Of a DNA stretch of 64,000 nt, positions 8,140 to 17,294 are shown piece after piece (position 1 is the first letter of the stretch; every line of letters begins with the position of its first letter). This DNA comes from Planctomycetota bacterium (GTDB lineage: Bacteria; Planctomycetota; UBA1135; JADKAF01). The notes beneath the pieces were generated by a model. That model did no database searches, was not told where the DNA came from, and was given only the letters and a program-made list of their open reading frames with translations. The stretch covers positions 5,208,001 through 5,272,000 of the forward strand of contig JADKAF010000001.1 of the NCBI GenBank assembly GCA_016719295.1. Reading direction: 5' to 3'. The translations under genes and the position numbers were made by a program.

Positions 8140-11100
8140 ATGCTCGCCCGCTTCATTCTGCTCCCCGTCCTGCTCGCGCTCTGCGCCTCCGGCGCCTCGG
8201 CGCAGCTCCCCACCCAGACCCACGGTGAGATGGTCGGCTCGGTGGATCATCGTTCCGCGTGGGTCTGGACCCGCGCCTCCGGTGCGGGGTTGGTGTCGGT
8301 GCGCTACGCGACCAACGCCGCTCTCCTCGGCGCGCTGGAGACGCCCCCGGTCCTCGCGACCAGCGCCGGCGACTTCACGGCGAAGGTCCAGCTCACGGGG
8401 CTCCAGAGCGCCACGCGCTACTGGTACGCCGTCGTGCTCGCCGATCCGAGCGGTCAGGGCCTTCGCCGGCAGGGCTTCACCAGCACCTTCCGTACGGCGC
8501 CGGATCCGAGCACGCGCGCCGACGTCGCGCTCGCGTTCTCGGGCGACTGCCGCGACGCGGCGAGCTACGGCATCTTCGATGCGCTGCGCGTGGAACCGCT
8601 CGACTTCTACGTGAGCCTCGGCGACTTCCCCTACGCGGATGCCGCGCCCGCCGCATCGGCGATCGCGGAGTACCGCGCGAAGCATCGCGACGCCCGCAGC
8701 GAGCCGCGCTGGCAGGCGTTCACGCGGGCGCAGGCGATCTTCGCGACCTGGGACGACCACGAGGTGCAGAACAACTGGGACGCGGCCACGCCCGCGTCGA
8801 ACGTGGCGAACGGCATCGCGGTCTGGAAGGAGTACTTTCCGGTGCCGCCCGGCACGGGCGAGATCTACGGGTCGTTCCGCTGGGGTGCCGCGCTCGAGGT
8901 GTTCTTGCTCGACTGCCGTGCGCATCGCAGCGCGAACGGCGATCCGGATCGCGCGGGCGCGAAGACCATGCTCGGCGCGACGCAGCTCGCCTGGCTGCGC
9001 GCGGCGCTCGCCGCATCGCGCGCGGACTTCAAGCTGATCGTGAGCAGCGTGCCGCTCCGCTACACGAGCGGTCTCGACCACTGGAACGGCTTCCAGCAGG
9101 AACGGAAGGCACTCCTCGAGTTCGTGGAGCAGGAGCGCCTTCCCGGCGTCGTCTTCCTCTCCGCCGATCAGCATCGCCCCGCGACGAATCACCATCGCGA
9201 AGGGGTGCGTGAGTACGTCTCGGGTCCGCTCGCAATCGGCGCGGGGGGCATCCCCCTGCGCGTCGATCCGGAGATGCGCTGGAGCCGCGGTGTGCGCTCG
9301 TACAGCGTGATGCGCGTGGAGGCGAACGCGACACCGGCGCGCCTCTTGCTCGAGCACAAGGACGCGAGCGGCGCCGTGCTGTATCAGGAGAGCTTCCTCT
9401 CCGAGGTCCCCGCTCGCCTCGAAGTGCAAGCCGACGAGCCGGAGCTGCGCTATGCCGTCGACGGTCCGACCATGCTGCGCGGCTCGGGGCGCAGGACCGC
9501 GTTCGCTCGCGTCGAGCCCGGGCCGCAGGTGCTGCGCTTCGAAGGCGCGGCGCTCGGCGTCGCGCGTCCCGCGGAGATCGCGCTCTCGCTGGCCGCTGGG
9601 CAGCAGGCCGTCGTCGGCGTGAGCGCGCGCGATCTTCCGTCGGCGGCCCATCCCGTGCTCTTCGCCGAGAACTTCGAGGGGCCGCTCGCGGGCTTCTCCC
9701 TCGTGGATCAGGGCAACACGAGCGGCCCGTCGGCGTGGTTCACGAGCGGCGGCTATCTGTACCAGTCGAGCAACATCAACAGCGGTAGCTCCGATCCGCT
9801 GCTGCCGGGAACGATGGCCGTCGCGGGCGATCCGACCTGGCGCGATGTGACGCTCGCGGTGCGCGCGCGCTCGGAGGACAACGACGCGTTCGGCCTCGTC
9901 GTGCGCTATCGCGGCCCCGGCGACTACTACCGCTTCCACTGGGACGCCGAGCGGAGCCATCGACGCTTGACGCGCGTGCTCGGCGGCGTGGCGACCGTGC
10001 TCGCGCAAGATGCCGAGCCCTACGACGCGCTGCGCTGGTATCGGCTGGAGCTCGTGGCGCAGGGGAGCTTGCTGCGCGCGCTCGTCGATGGTCGCGAGGT
10101 CCTGCGCGCGACGGATGCGGCGCATCCGCAAGGCCGCATCGGCTTCGCGACCTGGGCCAACTCGCTCACCGCGTTCGATGACTTGGTCGTTCGCGCGGGC
10201 GATGCGACGGGTGCGCTGCCGGGGCTGCTGCTCGAGGAGCGCTTCGAAGGCGCCTTCGCCGTGCCGTGGGTGTTCGTCGACGACGGTACGGTCGAAGGGC
10301 CTTCGGCCTGGAGCCTCTCCCGCGGGGAGCTCGTGCAAGCGAGCAACATCGCCGACGGCGACGGCGCGCGCGCGGGTTTGCCGAAGCGCGGCACGCTCGC
10401 GATCGCGGGGGAGCTCTCCTGGAGCGACTACGAGCTCCAGGCGAGCGTGCTCGACCAGGACGATGACGCCGTGGGCCTCGTCTTCCGCTACCGCGACTCG
10501 CAGAACTTCTATCGCTTCTCGCTCGATGCCGAGCGCGGCTATCGCCGCCTCGTGCGCTGCCAGGGCGGAGCCTTCGTTCTGCTCGCCGAGGACAGCTTCG
10601 GGCACACGCCGAACCGCGCGCAGCGCCTCGCGATCCGCGCCGACGGCGCGCGCCTCCGCGTGCTCGTCGATGGCGAGCTCTTCTGCGATGTCCTCGATCC
10701 GAGCGGGATCGCGAGTGGGCGCATCGGCTGCTACTCGTGGGCCAGCGTGAACGCGCGCTTCGACGAGGTCCTCGTGCTGCCGCTGGTCCCCGAGCGCGCC
10801 GTGCTCGCGGCGCTGCGATCCCCGGTGGGCTGGCAACTCGAAGGACGCGCACCTGCTTCCGCGGGCGCGCTCTCGATCCTGGCTCTCTCGCTCGCGCGAG
10901 CTCCCGGCATCCCGCTCGCGCTGCTCGATCCCGCCGATGCGCGCACGCTGGCGCTCGCCCCCGATGCGCTCTTCTTCCTCTCGCTCGGCTCGGCGGCGCT
11001 CTTCTCCGGAGTCCCCGGCGTCATCGATGTCGCGGGGCGCTTCTCGGCGGAGCTCCGCGTGCCGGCCTTGCCCGCGCTGCGCGGCGTGCCGTATTACCTC

Positions 11101-11175
11101 GGTGGCTGGACCACCGGAGGGGGACCCTTCTCCGTGGGCGAGCTCTGGCCCACGGTGGAGCTGCGCTTCGAGTAG
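8140..11175 (+). CDS. PhoD-like phosphoesterase with two C-terminal LamG-like domains
   Basis: A 1011-residue secreted protein; signal peptide about residues 1-22 ending ASA. The N-terminal half is a PhoD-type metallophosphatase: an N-terminal fibronectin-like segment, then SGDC (near 133), SLGDFPYAD (near 158), WDDHEVQNNW (near 203) and ADQH (near 342), all metal-ligand regions of the family. After about residue 505 come two tandem domains of about 185 residues (DNA about 9655-10200 and 10225-10790). Both share FEGxx(x)F, GPSAW, QxSNI and GLVxRYRxxxxYYRF/FYRF-type sequence, and resemble concanavalin-like LamG/DUF1080 modules that bind glycans. PhoD enzymes release phosphate from diesters; adding two binding modules suggests action on a surface polymer. 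A second PhoD-like gene follows at 11277. The catalytic assignment is strong; the substrate is inferred. Confidence 0.88.
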   Translation: MLARFILLPVLLALCASGASAQLPTQTHGEMVGSVDHRSAWVWTRASGAGLVSVRYATNAALLGALETPPVLATSAGDFTAKVQLTGLQSATRYWYAVVLADPSGQGLRRQGFTSTFRTAPDPSTRADVALAFSGDCRDAASYGIFDALRVEPLDFYVSLGDFPYADAAPAASAIAEYRAKHRDARSEPRWQAFTRAQAIFATWDDHEVQNNWDAATPASNVANGIAVWKEYFPVPPGTGEIYGSFRWGAALEVFLLDCRAHRSANGDPDRAGAKTMLGATQLAWLRAALAASRADFKLIVSSVPLRYTSGLDHWNGFQQERKALLEFVEQERLPGVVFLSADQHRPATNHHREGVREYVSGPLAIGAGGIPLRVDPEMRWSRGVRSYSVMRVEANATPARLLLEHKDASGAVLYQESFLSEVPARLEVQADEPELRYAVDGPTMLRGSGRRTAFARVEPGPQVLRFEGAALGVARPAEIALSLAAGQQAVVGVSARDLPSAAHPVLFAENFEGPLAGFSLVDQGNTSGPSAWFTSGGYLYQSSNINSGSSDPLLPGTMAVAGDPTWRDVTLAVRARSEDNDAFGLVVRYRGPGDYYRFHWDAERSHRRLTRVLGGVATVLAQDAEPYDALRWYRLELVAQGSLLRALVDGREVLRATDAAHPQGRIGFATWANSLTAFDDLVVRAGDATGALPGLLLEERFEGAFAVPWVFVDDGTVEGPSAWSLSRGELVQASNIADGDGARAGLPKRGTLAIAGELSWSDYELQASVLDQDDDAVGLVFRYRDSQNFYRFSLDAERGYRRLVRCQGGAFVLLAEDSFGHTPNRAQRLAIRADGARLRVLVDGELFCDVLDPSGIASGRIGCYSWASVNARFDEVLVLPLVPERAVLAALRSPVGWQLEGRAPASAGALSILALSLARAPGIPLALLDPADARTLALAPDALFFLSLGSAALFSGVPGVIDVAGRFSAELRVPALPALRGVPYYLGGWTTGGGPFSVGELWPTVELRFE

Positions 11176-11190
11176 CTCGAGTTCCGACGG

Positions 11191-11213
11191 CCTGGCACCT
11201 CTACGGTGCAGTG
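11191..11213. repeat. Half-copy of the palindromic repeat seen at 6534-6574
   Basis: This segment shares its CACCT core and the terminal GTGCAGTGAG with the right half of the 6534-6574 element, at the same spacing. It lies 15 bp downstream of a stop codon, as that element also lies just after a stop. The left arm is not preserved, so this is a decayed or partial copy. Confidence 0.5.
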
Positions 11214-11276
11214 AGCGGTGGATGAAGCTCTGAGCAAGGGCTGGAACGGCGTGCGCTCGATCGGCATCTTGCGGTC

Positions 11277-12842
11277 ATGAGCTCCCGCGCCCCTCACTCG
11301 CTCGATCGCCGTTCCTTCCTGCAACACGGCGCCGCCTTGGCCGCCTTGCCGTGGCTCGGCCGCGCCGCGCGCGCCGGCGCGCGCCCGCGCTTCGCCGACG
11401 ATCCCTTTGCACTCGGCGTCGCTTCGGGCGATCCCGCCGCCGATGGCTTCGTGCTCTGGACGCGCCTCGCGCCGCGGCCGCTCGAGCCCGGGGGAGGCCT
11501 CGGCCGCGAGGTGATCGAGGTCGGCTACGAGATCGCCGAGGACGAGGGCTGGAAGAAAGTCGTGCGGAAGGGCCGCGCGTTCGCGACGCCGCAGCTCGGG
11601 CACTCCGTGCACGTCGAGCTCGCGGGGCTCGAGCCGGATCGCTGGTACTGGTACCGCTTCCGCGCGGGCGACGCGGAGAGCGCGATCGGTCGCGCGCGCA
11701 CCTTCCCCGCTCGCGAGGTGCTGCCTGCGCGCCTGCGCTTCGCCGTGACCTCCTGCCAGAACTACGAGCAAGGGCTCTTCACGGCCTACGAGCAGATGCT
11801 CGCGGACGATCCCGATCTCGTCTTCCATCTCGGCGACTACATCTACGAGTACGCGGCCGGCAAGAACGGCAAGGTGCGCACACATCTCGGCGGCGAGATC
11901 GCGACCCTCGACGACTACCGCGCTCGCCACGCGCAGTACCGCTCGGACCCGCTGCTGCAGCGGATGCACGCGAGCTGCCCCTGGCTCGTCACTTGGGACG
12001 ATCACGAGGTCGACAACAACTACGCCGATCGCGTCTCCGAGGAGAAGGGCATCTCGCCCGAGACGCTGCTCGCGCGGCGCGCGAACGCCTATCAGGCCTA
12101 CTACGAGATGATGCCGCTCCGCGCGCGCTCGCTGCCGCGCGGCCCGCACCTGCGGCTCCACCGCAGCTCCTCGTTCGGTCGCTTGGCGGAGCTGCTCGTG
12201 CTCGACACGCGCCAGTACCGCAGCGACCAGCCGAACGGCGACGGCAAGAAGCCGCTGAACGACGCCGCGCTCGCGGCCTCGAACACGCTGCTCGGCGCCG
12301 AGCAGCGCGACTGGCTGCAAAGCGAGCTCCTCGCTTCCCCGGCCGTTTGGAACGTGCTCGCCCAGCAAGTGATGATGGCGCTGGTCGGGCTGCCGAAGGA
12401 CGGCGGGGAGCCGCTCTATTCGATGGACCAGTGGCCGGGCTACGCCGCGGAGCGCGCTTCGCTGCTGCGCTTCCTGCACGAGCGCCGCATCCCGAACCCC
12501 GTGGTGCTCACCGGCGACATCCACAGCGCCTGGGCCAACGAGCTCCGCATCGACGATCGCGATCCGAGCTCGCCGCGCGTCGCGACCGAGTTCGTCGCGA
12601 CCTCGCTCTCGAGCGGCGGCAACGGCACGGCGAAGCCGAAGTACCTGGAGGAACTCTACGCGCGGCACCCCGGCGTGAAGCACCACGATCAAGAGCGCGG
12701 CTATCTCCGCTGCACGCTGACGCCGCAGCGTTTCGCCACCGACTTCATGGTCATCGACGAGGTCGAGAAGCCCGGTGGCAAGACCGCGGTGCGCGCGAGC
12801 TTCGCGGTGGAGGCAGGTACGGCGGAGCTGCGCCGCGTCTGA
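11277..12842 (+). CDS. PhoD-like alkaline phosphatase/phosphodiesterase, Tat-exported
   Basis: A 521-residue protein beginning with a Tat signal (DRRSFLQHGAALAALPWLG). It has the classic PhoD arrangement: N-terminal domain starting near FALGVASGDP, then VTSCQNYEQG, HLGDYIYEY, TWDDHEVDNNYAD and LTGDIHSAW, which supply metal ligands. The length is normal for bacterial PhoD. Enzymes of this family hydrolyse phosphomonoesters and diesters, including teichoic acid and phospholipid-like substrates, after folded export by Tat. It differs from its neighbour at 8140 by lacking extra domains and by using Tat rather than Sec export. Transcription probably starts in the 101-bp gap upstream, which includes the partial repeat at 11191-11213. 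Confidence 0.93.
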   Translation: MSSRAPHSLDRRSFLQHGAALAALPWLGRAARAGARPRFADDPFALGVASGDPAADGFVLWTRLAPRPLEPGGGLGREVIEVGYEIAEDEGWKKVVRKGRAFATPQLGHSVHVELAGLEPDRWYWYRFRAGDAESAIGRARTFPAREVLPARLRFAVTSCQNYEQGLFTAYEQMLADDPDLVFHLGDYIYEYAAGKNGKVRTHLGGEIATLDDYRARHAQYRSDPLLQRMHASCPWLVTWDDHEVDNNYADRVSEEKGISPETLLARRANAYQAYYEMMPLRARSLPRGPHLRLHRSSSFGRLAELLVLDTRQYRSDQPNGDGKKPLNDAALAASNTLLGAEQRDWLQSELLASPAVWNVLAQQVMMALVGLPKDGGEPLYSMDQWPGYAAERASLLRFLHERRIPNPVVLTGDIHSAWANELRIDDRDPSSPRVATEFVATSLSSGGNGTAKPKYLEELYARHPGVKHHDQERGYLRCTLTPQRFATDFMVIDEVEKPGGKTAVRASFAVEAGTAELRRV

Positions 12843-12938
12843 GGCGCTGGCCTGCGTGCCGCTGCGCGTTCGAGAAGATAGACTGCGAACGCCTCTTCGC
12901 CTCCGGCGCGCCACCAGCGCCTTCCTCCAGAGCGCGGC

Positions 12939-13157
12939 ATGCAGACCTCCGATCGACGCCTACCCTGGATCCTGGGCGGGCTCGTGGTCCTGCTTCATCT
13001 TCCGTGGCTCTCGCGCGACGTGTCTCCGGCGGGCTCGAGGAGCTCTGGCCTCGCGGCGCGAGAAGTCGGTGGTCCCGGATGGCCCATCTCGGGTGGACCT
13101 GGATGGACGACGGTTGACACCATTGGCACGACCTCGCCTCGTTTCGCCAGCGAGTAG
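12939..13157 (+). pseudogene. N-terminal stub of a membrane protein
   Basis: The first 27 or so codons read as a convincing signal anchor (LPWILGGLVVLLHLPWL). After about 13020 the frame becomes low-complexity and Gly/Pro/Ser-rich, without protein-like character, and stops at 13157. The point of change coincides with the end of a fragment of a different gene on the opposite strand (13106-13237). I read this as the broken 5' end of a membrane protein gene, possibly a glycosyltransferase or TPR protein, but the stub is too short to name. Confidence 0.4.
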
Positions 13158-13237
13158 CGTTTCCGGCCGGGATAGACGACGAGCAGTTCGTCGAGCTTGA
13201 GATCCGCCGGGGCGATGCGCATCGAGGGGGTGAGCAC
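13106..13237 (-). pseudogene. C-terminal remnant of a DUF4143-type AAA ATPase
   Basis: On the minus strand this short frame reads LDELLVVYPGRKRYSLAK followed by GEVVPM. This matches the usual C-terminal end of AAA+/DUF4143 ATPases, where a conserved VVYPG...RYPLA...VEVVP segment closes the protein. A neighbouring frame just upstream (about 13257-13319) reads FEALEKHAPISMTHKSWVFE, which could be a frameshifted piece of the same gene. No start, Walker motifs or remaining body are present, so this is debris. The recognition rests on one short motif. Confidence 0.4.
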
Positions 13238-13556
13238 GGGAGCGTCGGCGCGCTGGCTCGAATACCCACGACTTGTGCGTCATCGAGATGGGAGCATGCT
13301 TTTCCAGCGCTTCGAACAGAAGCAGAGGTACTGGCCCGCGAGGCAATGGCGAAGGAGTCGTGCAAGATATGAGCCGGCGGTCACCGCCCAAGTACGAGTA
13401 TCCAACCGATACGTCCGACCCTTCGGCGTGAACCACGCGACGGAGTCCCCATTCCGCCAGGCCCCTCATCGCATCGGTCTACCTCTGCTGTGGCGGCTTG
13501 ATGGTCCCGGGCTCACTACGTCTGATTCTGGAGAGCCTGAAACTTTCGTGACGCGC

Positions 13557-13578
13557 CAGCTTGACTGGCGTCAAGCTG
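13557..13578. promoter_or_regulatory. 9-bp inverted repeat upstream of the nitronate monooxygenase-like gene
   Basis: Arms cagcttgac (13557-13565) and gtcaagctg (13570-13578) are perfectly complementary with a 4-nt spacer, 51 bp before the start codon at 13629. Size and position would suit an operator for a dimeric repressor or a 5'-leader hairpin. No regulator gene is adjacent. Confidence 0.4.
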
Positions 13579-13628
13579 CGGAACGCCGCCAGCGAGCGCC
13601 GGTCGGAAGAGTTGTATCGTCTGGCCAC

Positions 13629-14792
13629 ATGGCTCTCGCGAAGACCTTCCGCCTCAAAGGCAAAGAGGCTCGTTACCCCGTGGTCCAAGGCGGCATGGGG
13701 ATCGGCATCTCGCTCTATGAACTCGCCGCGGCGGTGGGGCGCGAAGCCTGTATCGGTACGGTGTCGAGCGCCGGACTCCATCGCTTGACGCCGCGCCGCG
13801 TGAAGCAGGAGTCGATGAGTCCCTTCGAAGCGGCGGCCCGCGAGATCGCGGACACGCGCGCCGATGGCGGCTTCGCCGCGATCAACATCATGATGGCACT
13901 CCCGAACACGTACGAAGACTCCGTTCGGGGCGCCGTAGCCGGAGGCGTCGATGCCATCGTCTCGGGCGCTGGCCTGCCGATGATCCTTCCGACGCTCGTG
14001 GCGGATGCAGCTGGGAAGAAGGACCATGAAGTCGCGCTGGTGCCGATCATTTCCTCGGCGCGCGCCTTGGAGCTCATCTGCAAGCGCTGGGAGAAGCAAG
14101 GGTACCGAGCCGATGCCGTGATCCTGGAGGGACCGAAGGCCGGCGGCCACCTCGGGTGGACCCACAAGCAGATGAATGCGTGCGAGCGCGGCTTCCTGGA
14201 GGAGTACGACCTCTTGGATGTCCTCCTCGAACCGGTGCTCGACGTGGCAGCGAAGTACGCGAACGACGCCGGTCCGATCCCTGTGATCGTGGCGGGTGGG
14301 ATCTTCGATCACGCGGACATCGTCGAAGCGCTGCGGCGCGGGGCGTCCGCCGTGCAGATGGGCACGCGCTTCGCCGCGACGAACGAGAGCGGTGGGACGC
14401 CGCGGTTCAAGGCGGCGCTGGTCGCATCGACCCCGGCGGACATCATCGTGGCCGATCCCTCTTGGGGTTCGCCTTGCGGTCTGCCGTTCCGCTACTTGAG
14501 GACCTCGCCGCTCGCCCACCGGCAACGGGATGCCGCGAAGCCGTACTTCTGCATCTGCACTGGTTTGCTGGGCGCCGCAGGAATCGACGAGAGCGCGCGT
14601 TTGGGGGTGCGCGGCGGGCTGGCCAGGAATTGTCCGGAGGAGTTCGTGCGACCCGGGAAGGATCGCTGTCCCGCGCATGGCTGCGCCGACTATTCTCCGC
14701 TCATGACCTGCGGCACCGAAGCCCACCGAGTCGACCGAGTGATGTCCACCCGAGATCTGATCCAGGAGCTCCTCGGGGAACGGACCGCTTGA
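13629..14792 (+). CDS. Nitronate monooxygenase-like FMN flavoprotein (2-nitropropane dioxygenase family)
   Basis: A 387-residue TIM-barrel flavoprotein. Near the N-terminus is VVQGGMGIGIS, the phosphate/FMN region of the family. GPKAGGHLGW supplies the conserved catalytic-histidine region, and IPVIVAGGIF followed by GASAVQMGTRF forms the FMN phosphate-binding end of the barrel. Known members oxidise alkyl nitronates or act as enoyl-reductase-like flavoproteins. A cysteine-rich C-terminal part (CICTGLLGAAG, then NCPEEF, CPAHGC and MTCG) is longer than in the simplest nitronate monooxygenases and might bind a metal. The PlsC-type acyltransferase starts 13 bp downstream, so the pair is probably co-transcribed. 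The substrate cannot be deduced. Confidence 0.85.
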   Translation: MALAKTFRLKGKEARYPVVQGGMGIGISLYELAAAVGREACIGTVSSAGLHRLTPRRVKQESMSPFEAAAREIADTRADGGFAAINIMMALPNTYEDSVRGAVAGGVDAIVSGAGLPMILPTLVADAAGKKDHEVALVPIISSARALELICKRWEKQGYRADAVILEGPKAGGHLGWTHKQMNACERGFLEEYDLLDVLLEPVLDVAAKYANDAGPIPVIVAGGIFDHADIVEALRRGASAVQMGTRFAATNESGGTPRFKAALVASTPADIIVADPSWGSPCGLPFRYLRTSPLAHRQRDAAKPYFCICTGLLGAAGIDESARLGVRGGLARNCPEEFVRPGKDRCPAHGCADYSPLMTCGTEAHRVDRVMSTRDLIQELLGERTA

Positions 14793-14805
14793 GATCCCAA
14801 CGATC

Positions 14806-15582
14806 ATGCGAATCTTCGCGCTCGTCGTCTCCACGCTCTTTTGGTCCTACTTCGTCCTGAGCAGCTGCGTCCTCTGGCTGGGGGCGCTTCTGGTCTTTCT
14901 GACGACCTCGGCTTTCGATCGAAGGCGCAGGCTCCTCCATTTGTACAGCTCGCTGTGGGGGTACCACTATCTCCTGCTCCTGCCACGCTGCCGCACGTGC
15001 ATCGAAGGACGCGAACGGATCGATCGATCCCGTACCTATGTCCTGGTCGCGAACCACCAGTCGCTCTTCGACATCCCTTTGCTCTACGGACTCTTCGCGC
15101 ACTTCAAGTGGGTCTCCAAACAACAGGTGTTCCGCGTGCCGTTTCTCGGCTGGAACATGTCCATGAACGGTTACGTTCCCTTTCGGCGCGGAGACCGCAA
15201 GAGCAGCGCCGAAGTGTTGCGGAGCTGCCAGGACCACCTCGCGAAGGGCTCCTCGGTGCTGCTCTTCCCCGAAGGCACGCGCTCCTTGGATGGCGAGCTG
15301 GGAGCCTTCTCGCCAGGAGCCGCGTCCATGGCGCGCCGTGCAGGAGTGCAGATCTTGCCGGTCGTCCTGGACGGGACTCGCGAGATCCTGCCCAAGCACG
15401 GCTTCGCCTTCGATCTCTCGGCGCGGCACCGCCCGCGAGTGCGGGTTCTCGAAGCGATCGACCCCTCGAGCGCTGATCCTCAGGAAACGAGCGAAGCTGT
15501 GCGCCGTGTGATTGGCGCAGCGCTCGCGCAGATGCGTTCGGAGAGCGCAGCGATCCACGGATCGCCTACGCCCGAGACCTGA
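14806..15582 (+). CDS. 1-acyl-sn-glycerol-3-phosphate acyltransferase family (PlsC-like)
   Basis: A 258-residue membrane-associated acyltransferase with two hydrophobic segments at the N-terminus (about residues 5-35). The catalytic NHxxxxD box is NHQSLFD at about residues 82-88, the substrate-binding FPEGTRS box is near 153-159, and the flanking VPF and VPFRRGD elements are also present. The family transfers acyl chains to the sn-2 position of lysophosphatidic acid on the inner membrane face. It sits 13 bp after the nitronate monooxygenase-like gene. Length is normal for PlsC, and all catalytic residues are intact. Assignment to phospholipid rather than another acyl acceptor is inferred from family membership. 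Confidence 0.9.
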   Translation: MRIFALVVSTLFWSYFVLSSCVLWLGALLVFLTTSAFDRRRRLLHLYSSLWGYHYLLLLPRCRTCIEGRERIDRSRTYVLVANHQSLFDIPLLYGLFAHFKWVSKQQVFRVPFLGWNMSMNGYVPFRRGDRKSSAEVLRSCQDHLAKGSSVLLFPEGTRSLDGELGAFSPGAASMARRAGVQILPVVLDGTREILPKHGFAFDLSARHRPRVRVLEAIDPSSADPQETSEAVRRVIGAALAQMRSESAAIHGSPTPET

Positions 15583-15670
15583 GTGAGAACGGTGCTCCGT
15601 CTCGGTTCAATCCGGACATCCCGCGACGAGTCCCGTCACGCCGAGCACCTCGAGCACCGGCCGCGCTTGC

Positions 15671-16255
15671 ATGTTCTCGGTCGTGCCGGCGCGCGACGCC
15701 GAGGGCCACCTCGAGCTCCGTCCCGAGAGCGCGCTCGTGCTCCTGCCGGGAGGCAAGTTCTGGATGGGCACGCAGGCCCAGGATCCCGCCGCTCCCCATC
15801 ACGATCCGCAAGCCGCGCCCGGCTGCGGTCCCGTGCACGAGGTCTCGCTCGAGCTCTTCTTCTGCGCGAGCACGAGCACGCCGTGGAGCACGGGTGACAA
15901 CGCGCGCTCCTTTCTCGAGCATGCGAACCTCGCCGACCAAGCCGCGAAGCGCGCGGGCGCTCCGTGGCCGGCGATCCGCGAGCTGCCCGAGTTGGACGAC
16001 GGCTGCGTGCTCACCGCCGTCGTCGGCAGCTTCCACCCGAATCCCTCCGGCCTGCAAGACATGCACGGCAACGTGCGCGAGGTCGGGAAGCTCACCGGCA
16101 AGGAGGCGACCGGGCGCGCGCACCTGTACGTCACCCGCGGCGGCTGCTACATGGATGGCCCGTCGCTCGCGCGCAGCGCCTACCGCGAGGCGCAGCTCAT
16201 CGATGCCAAGGAAGGGATGTTCGGGGTGCGGGCGGTGCGGGGGGTGGAGCGCTGA
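15671..16255 (+). pseudogene. Internally deleted formylglycine-generating-enzyme-like (SUMF1) gene
   Basis: The frame starts in a recognisable FGE-domain opening (ALVLLPGGKFWMGTQAQDP and then GPVHEVSLELFF) and ends in its C-terminal part (LQDMHGNVRE, RGGCYMDGPSLARSAYRE, GVRAVRG). The middle of the domain, normally about 100 residues from the 'FF' strand onward, is missing: FFCASTSTPW joins directly to WSTGDNARSF. Such openings are typical of FGE domains fused behind Ser/Thr kinases, but no kinase precedes it and there is no good ribosome-binding site. It remains open because the deletion kept the frame. Probably a relic of a kinase-FGE gene like that at 49045-51627. Confidence 0.6.
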
Positions 16256-16265
16256 GGGTGAGAAG

Positions 16266-17294
16266 TCAGCGCTGCCAGACCCGCGGCTCCCACGACTGCT
16301 CGAGCTCGCACTCGGCCACCATGTGCGCGCCGCTGAGCTCGAGCGGCTCTTCGACCACGGCGATCAAGCGCTTGGGATCGATCGCGATGCGCGGCGCATT
16401 CGCGCGCTCGATCGTCGCCAGTGAAGCGAGCTCGCGCTGCACGCGCGCGGCGTCGAGGGGCAGGCCCACCGAGCGCGAAGGGACGAACACCGCCAAGCGC
16501 TCGCTGCCGGCGACGATCGGCGCCCATTGCTCGGCGAGCGCGGGCCAGCAGCGACCCTCGTAGCAGGGAACGCCGTGGCAGAGAGCGTCGTCTTCGGCGC
16601 ACTCGGCGACCCAGACCGGGATCAGCTCGGCGTCGGGAGCGAGCGCGCGCACGGCCTCGACGAAGCGCGCCGCGGCGTCGGGGCCGTGCGGTGTGCCGCT
16701 CGGGATGCGCGTCGGATGGCGCGCATCGCGCAGGTGATAGTCGGCGGCCCAGCGGCAGAGCGGGTGGCCGCAGCCGCAGGCCGAGGGCGCGCCCTGCAGG
16801 CCGTGGAGCCAGAGCTCGTCGGCCGGCGGCAAGGTACGGAGTCGCGCGGCGATGCGCTCGAGCTGCGCGTCGTAGCCTTCGCGCGTGAGGATCGGCACCC
16901 AGGGCCAGAGCTTCACGACCTCTTCCGCGCCGGGCTCGGGGGCGTCGGCGATCCTCGTGCGCCATTCCTCGTGGCCTTGCAGGCTGGCCAGGAGCGCGGG
17001 CTGCGCGTTCGCGAGCGAGGGGGAGCGCGCGACCTCGAGCCAGAAGCCGAGGCGCAGGTTCGCGTCGCGTATCGCGCGGGCCGCGACGGCGAGTGAGGCG
17101 CCGTCATCGCGGTCCTCGACGCGCAGCACGATCGTGCGCGTGCCGCGCGCGGCGTACTCGCGCGTGCGCTGCGGAGCCGCGAGCAGCTCGGCAGCGGAGC
17201 TCAGCACGAGCTCGTTCCCGCGCGGCGCGCTCTGGCAGCTCGCGAGCAGGAGCAGCGCGAACAGCGCGAGAGACGAGCACCCGCGGGCGCTCAC
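16266..17294 (-). CDS. Putative lipoprotein with conserved cysteine-rich motif, function unknown
   Basis: A 342-residue protein. I place the start at GTG 17294, which overlaps the stop codon of the upstream gene (GTGA arrangement). This gives a short lipoprotein signal with lipobox LLAS-C at about residues 16-20; longer in-frame starts upstream spoil the signal. The mature part contains an ELWLHG segment followed by CGCGHPLCRW, suggesting a small metal or disulfide site, and further cysteines in DDALCHGVPCYEGRCW. Predicted secondary structure alternates as in a TIM-barrel glycosidase-like fold, but no catalytic motif is certain. It is co-transcribed with the DUF3179 gene. I do not recognise the family. 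Confidence 0.65.
   Translation of the reverse strand: MSARGCSSLALFALLLLASCQSAPRGNELVLSSAAELLAAPQRTREYAARGTRTIVLRVEDRDDGASLAVAARAIRDANLRLGFWLEVARSPSLANAQPALLASLQGHEEWRTRIADAPEPGAEEVVKLWPWVPILTREGYDAQLERIAARLRTLPPADELWLHGLQGAPSACGCGHPLCRWAADYHLRDARHPTRIPSGTPHGPDAAARFVEAVRALAPDAELIPVWVAECAEDDALCHGVPCYEGRCWPALAEQWAPIVAGSERLAVFVPSRSVGLPLDAARVQRELASLATIERANAPRIAIDPKRLIAVVEEPLELSGAHMVAECELEQSWEPRVWQR

Noticed and set aside
8095..10836. Long open frame of 913 codons antisense to the PhoD/LamG gene
   Set aside because: Composition is typical of antisense high-GC frames, and the plus strand has clear catalytic motifs.
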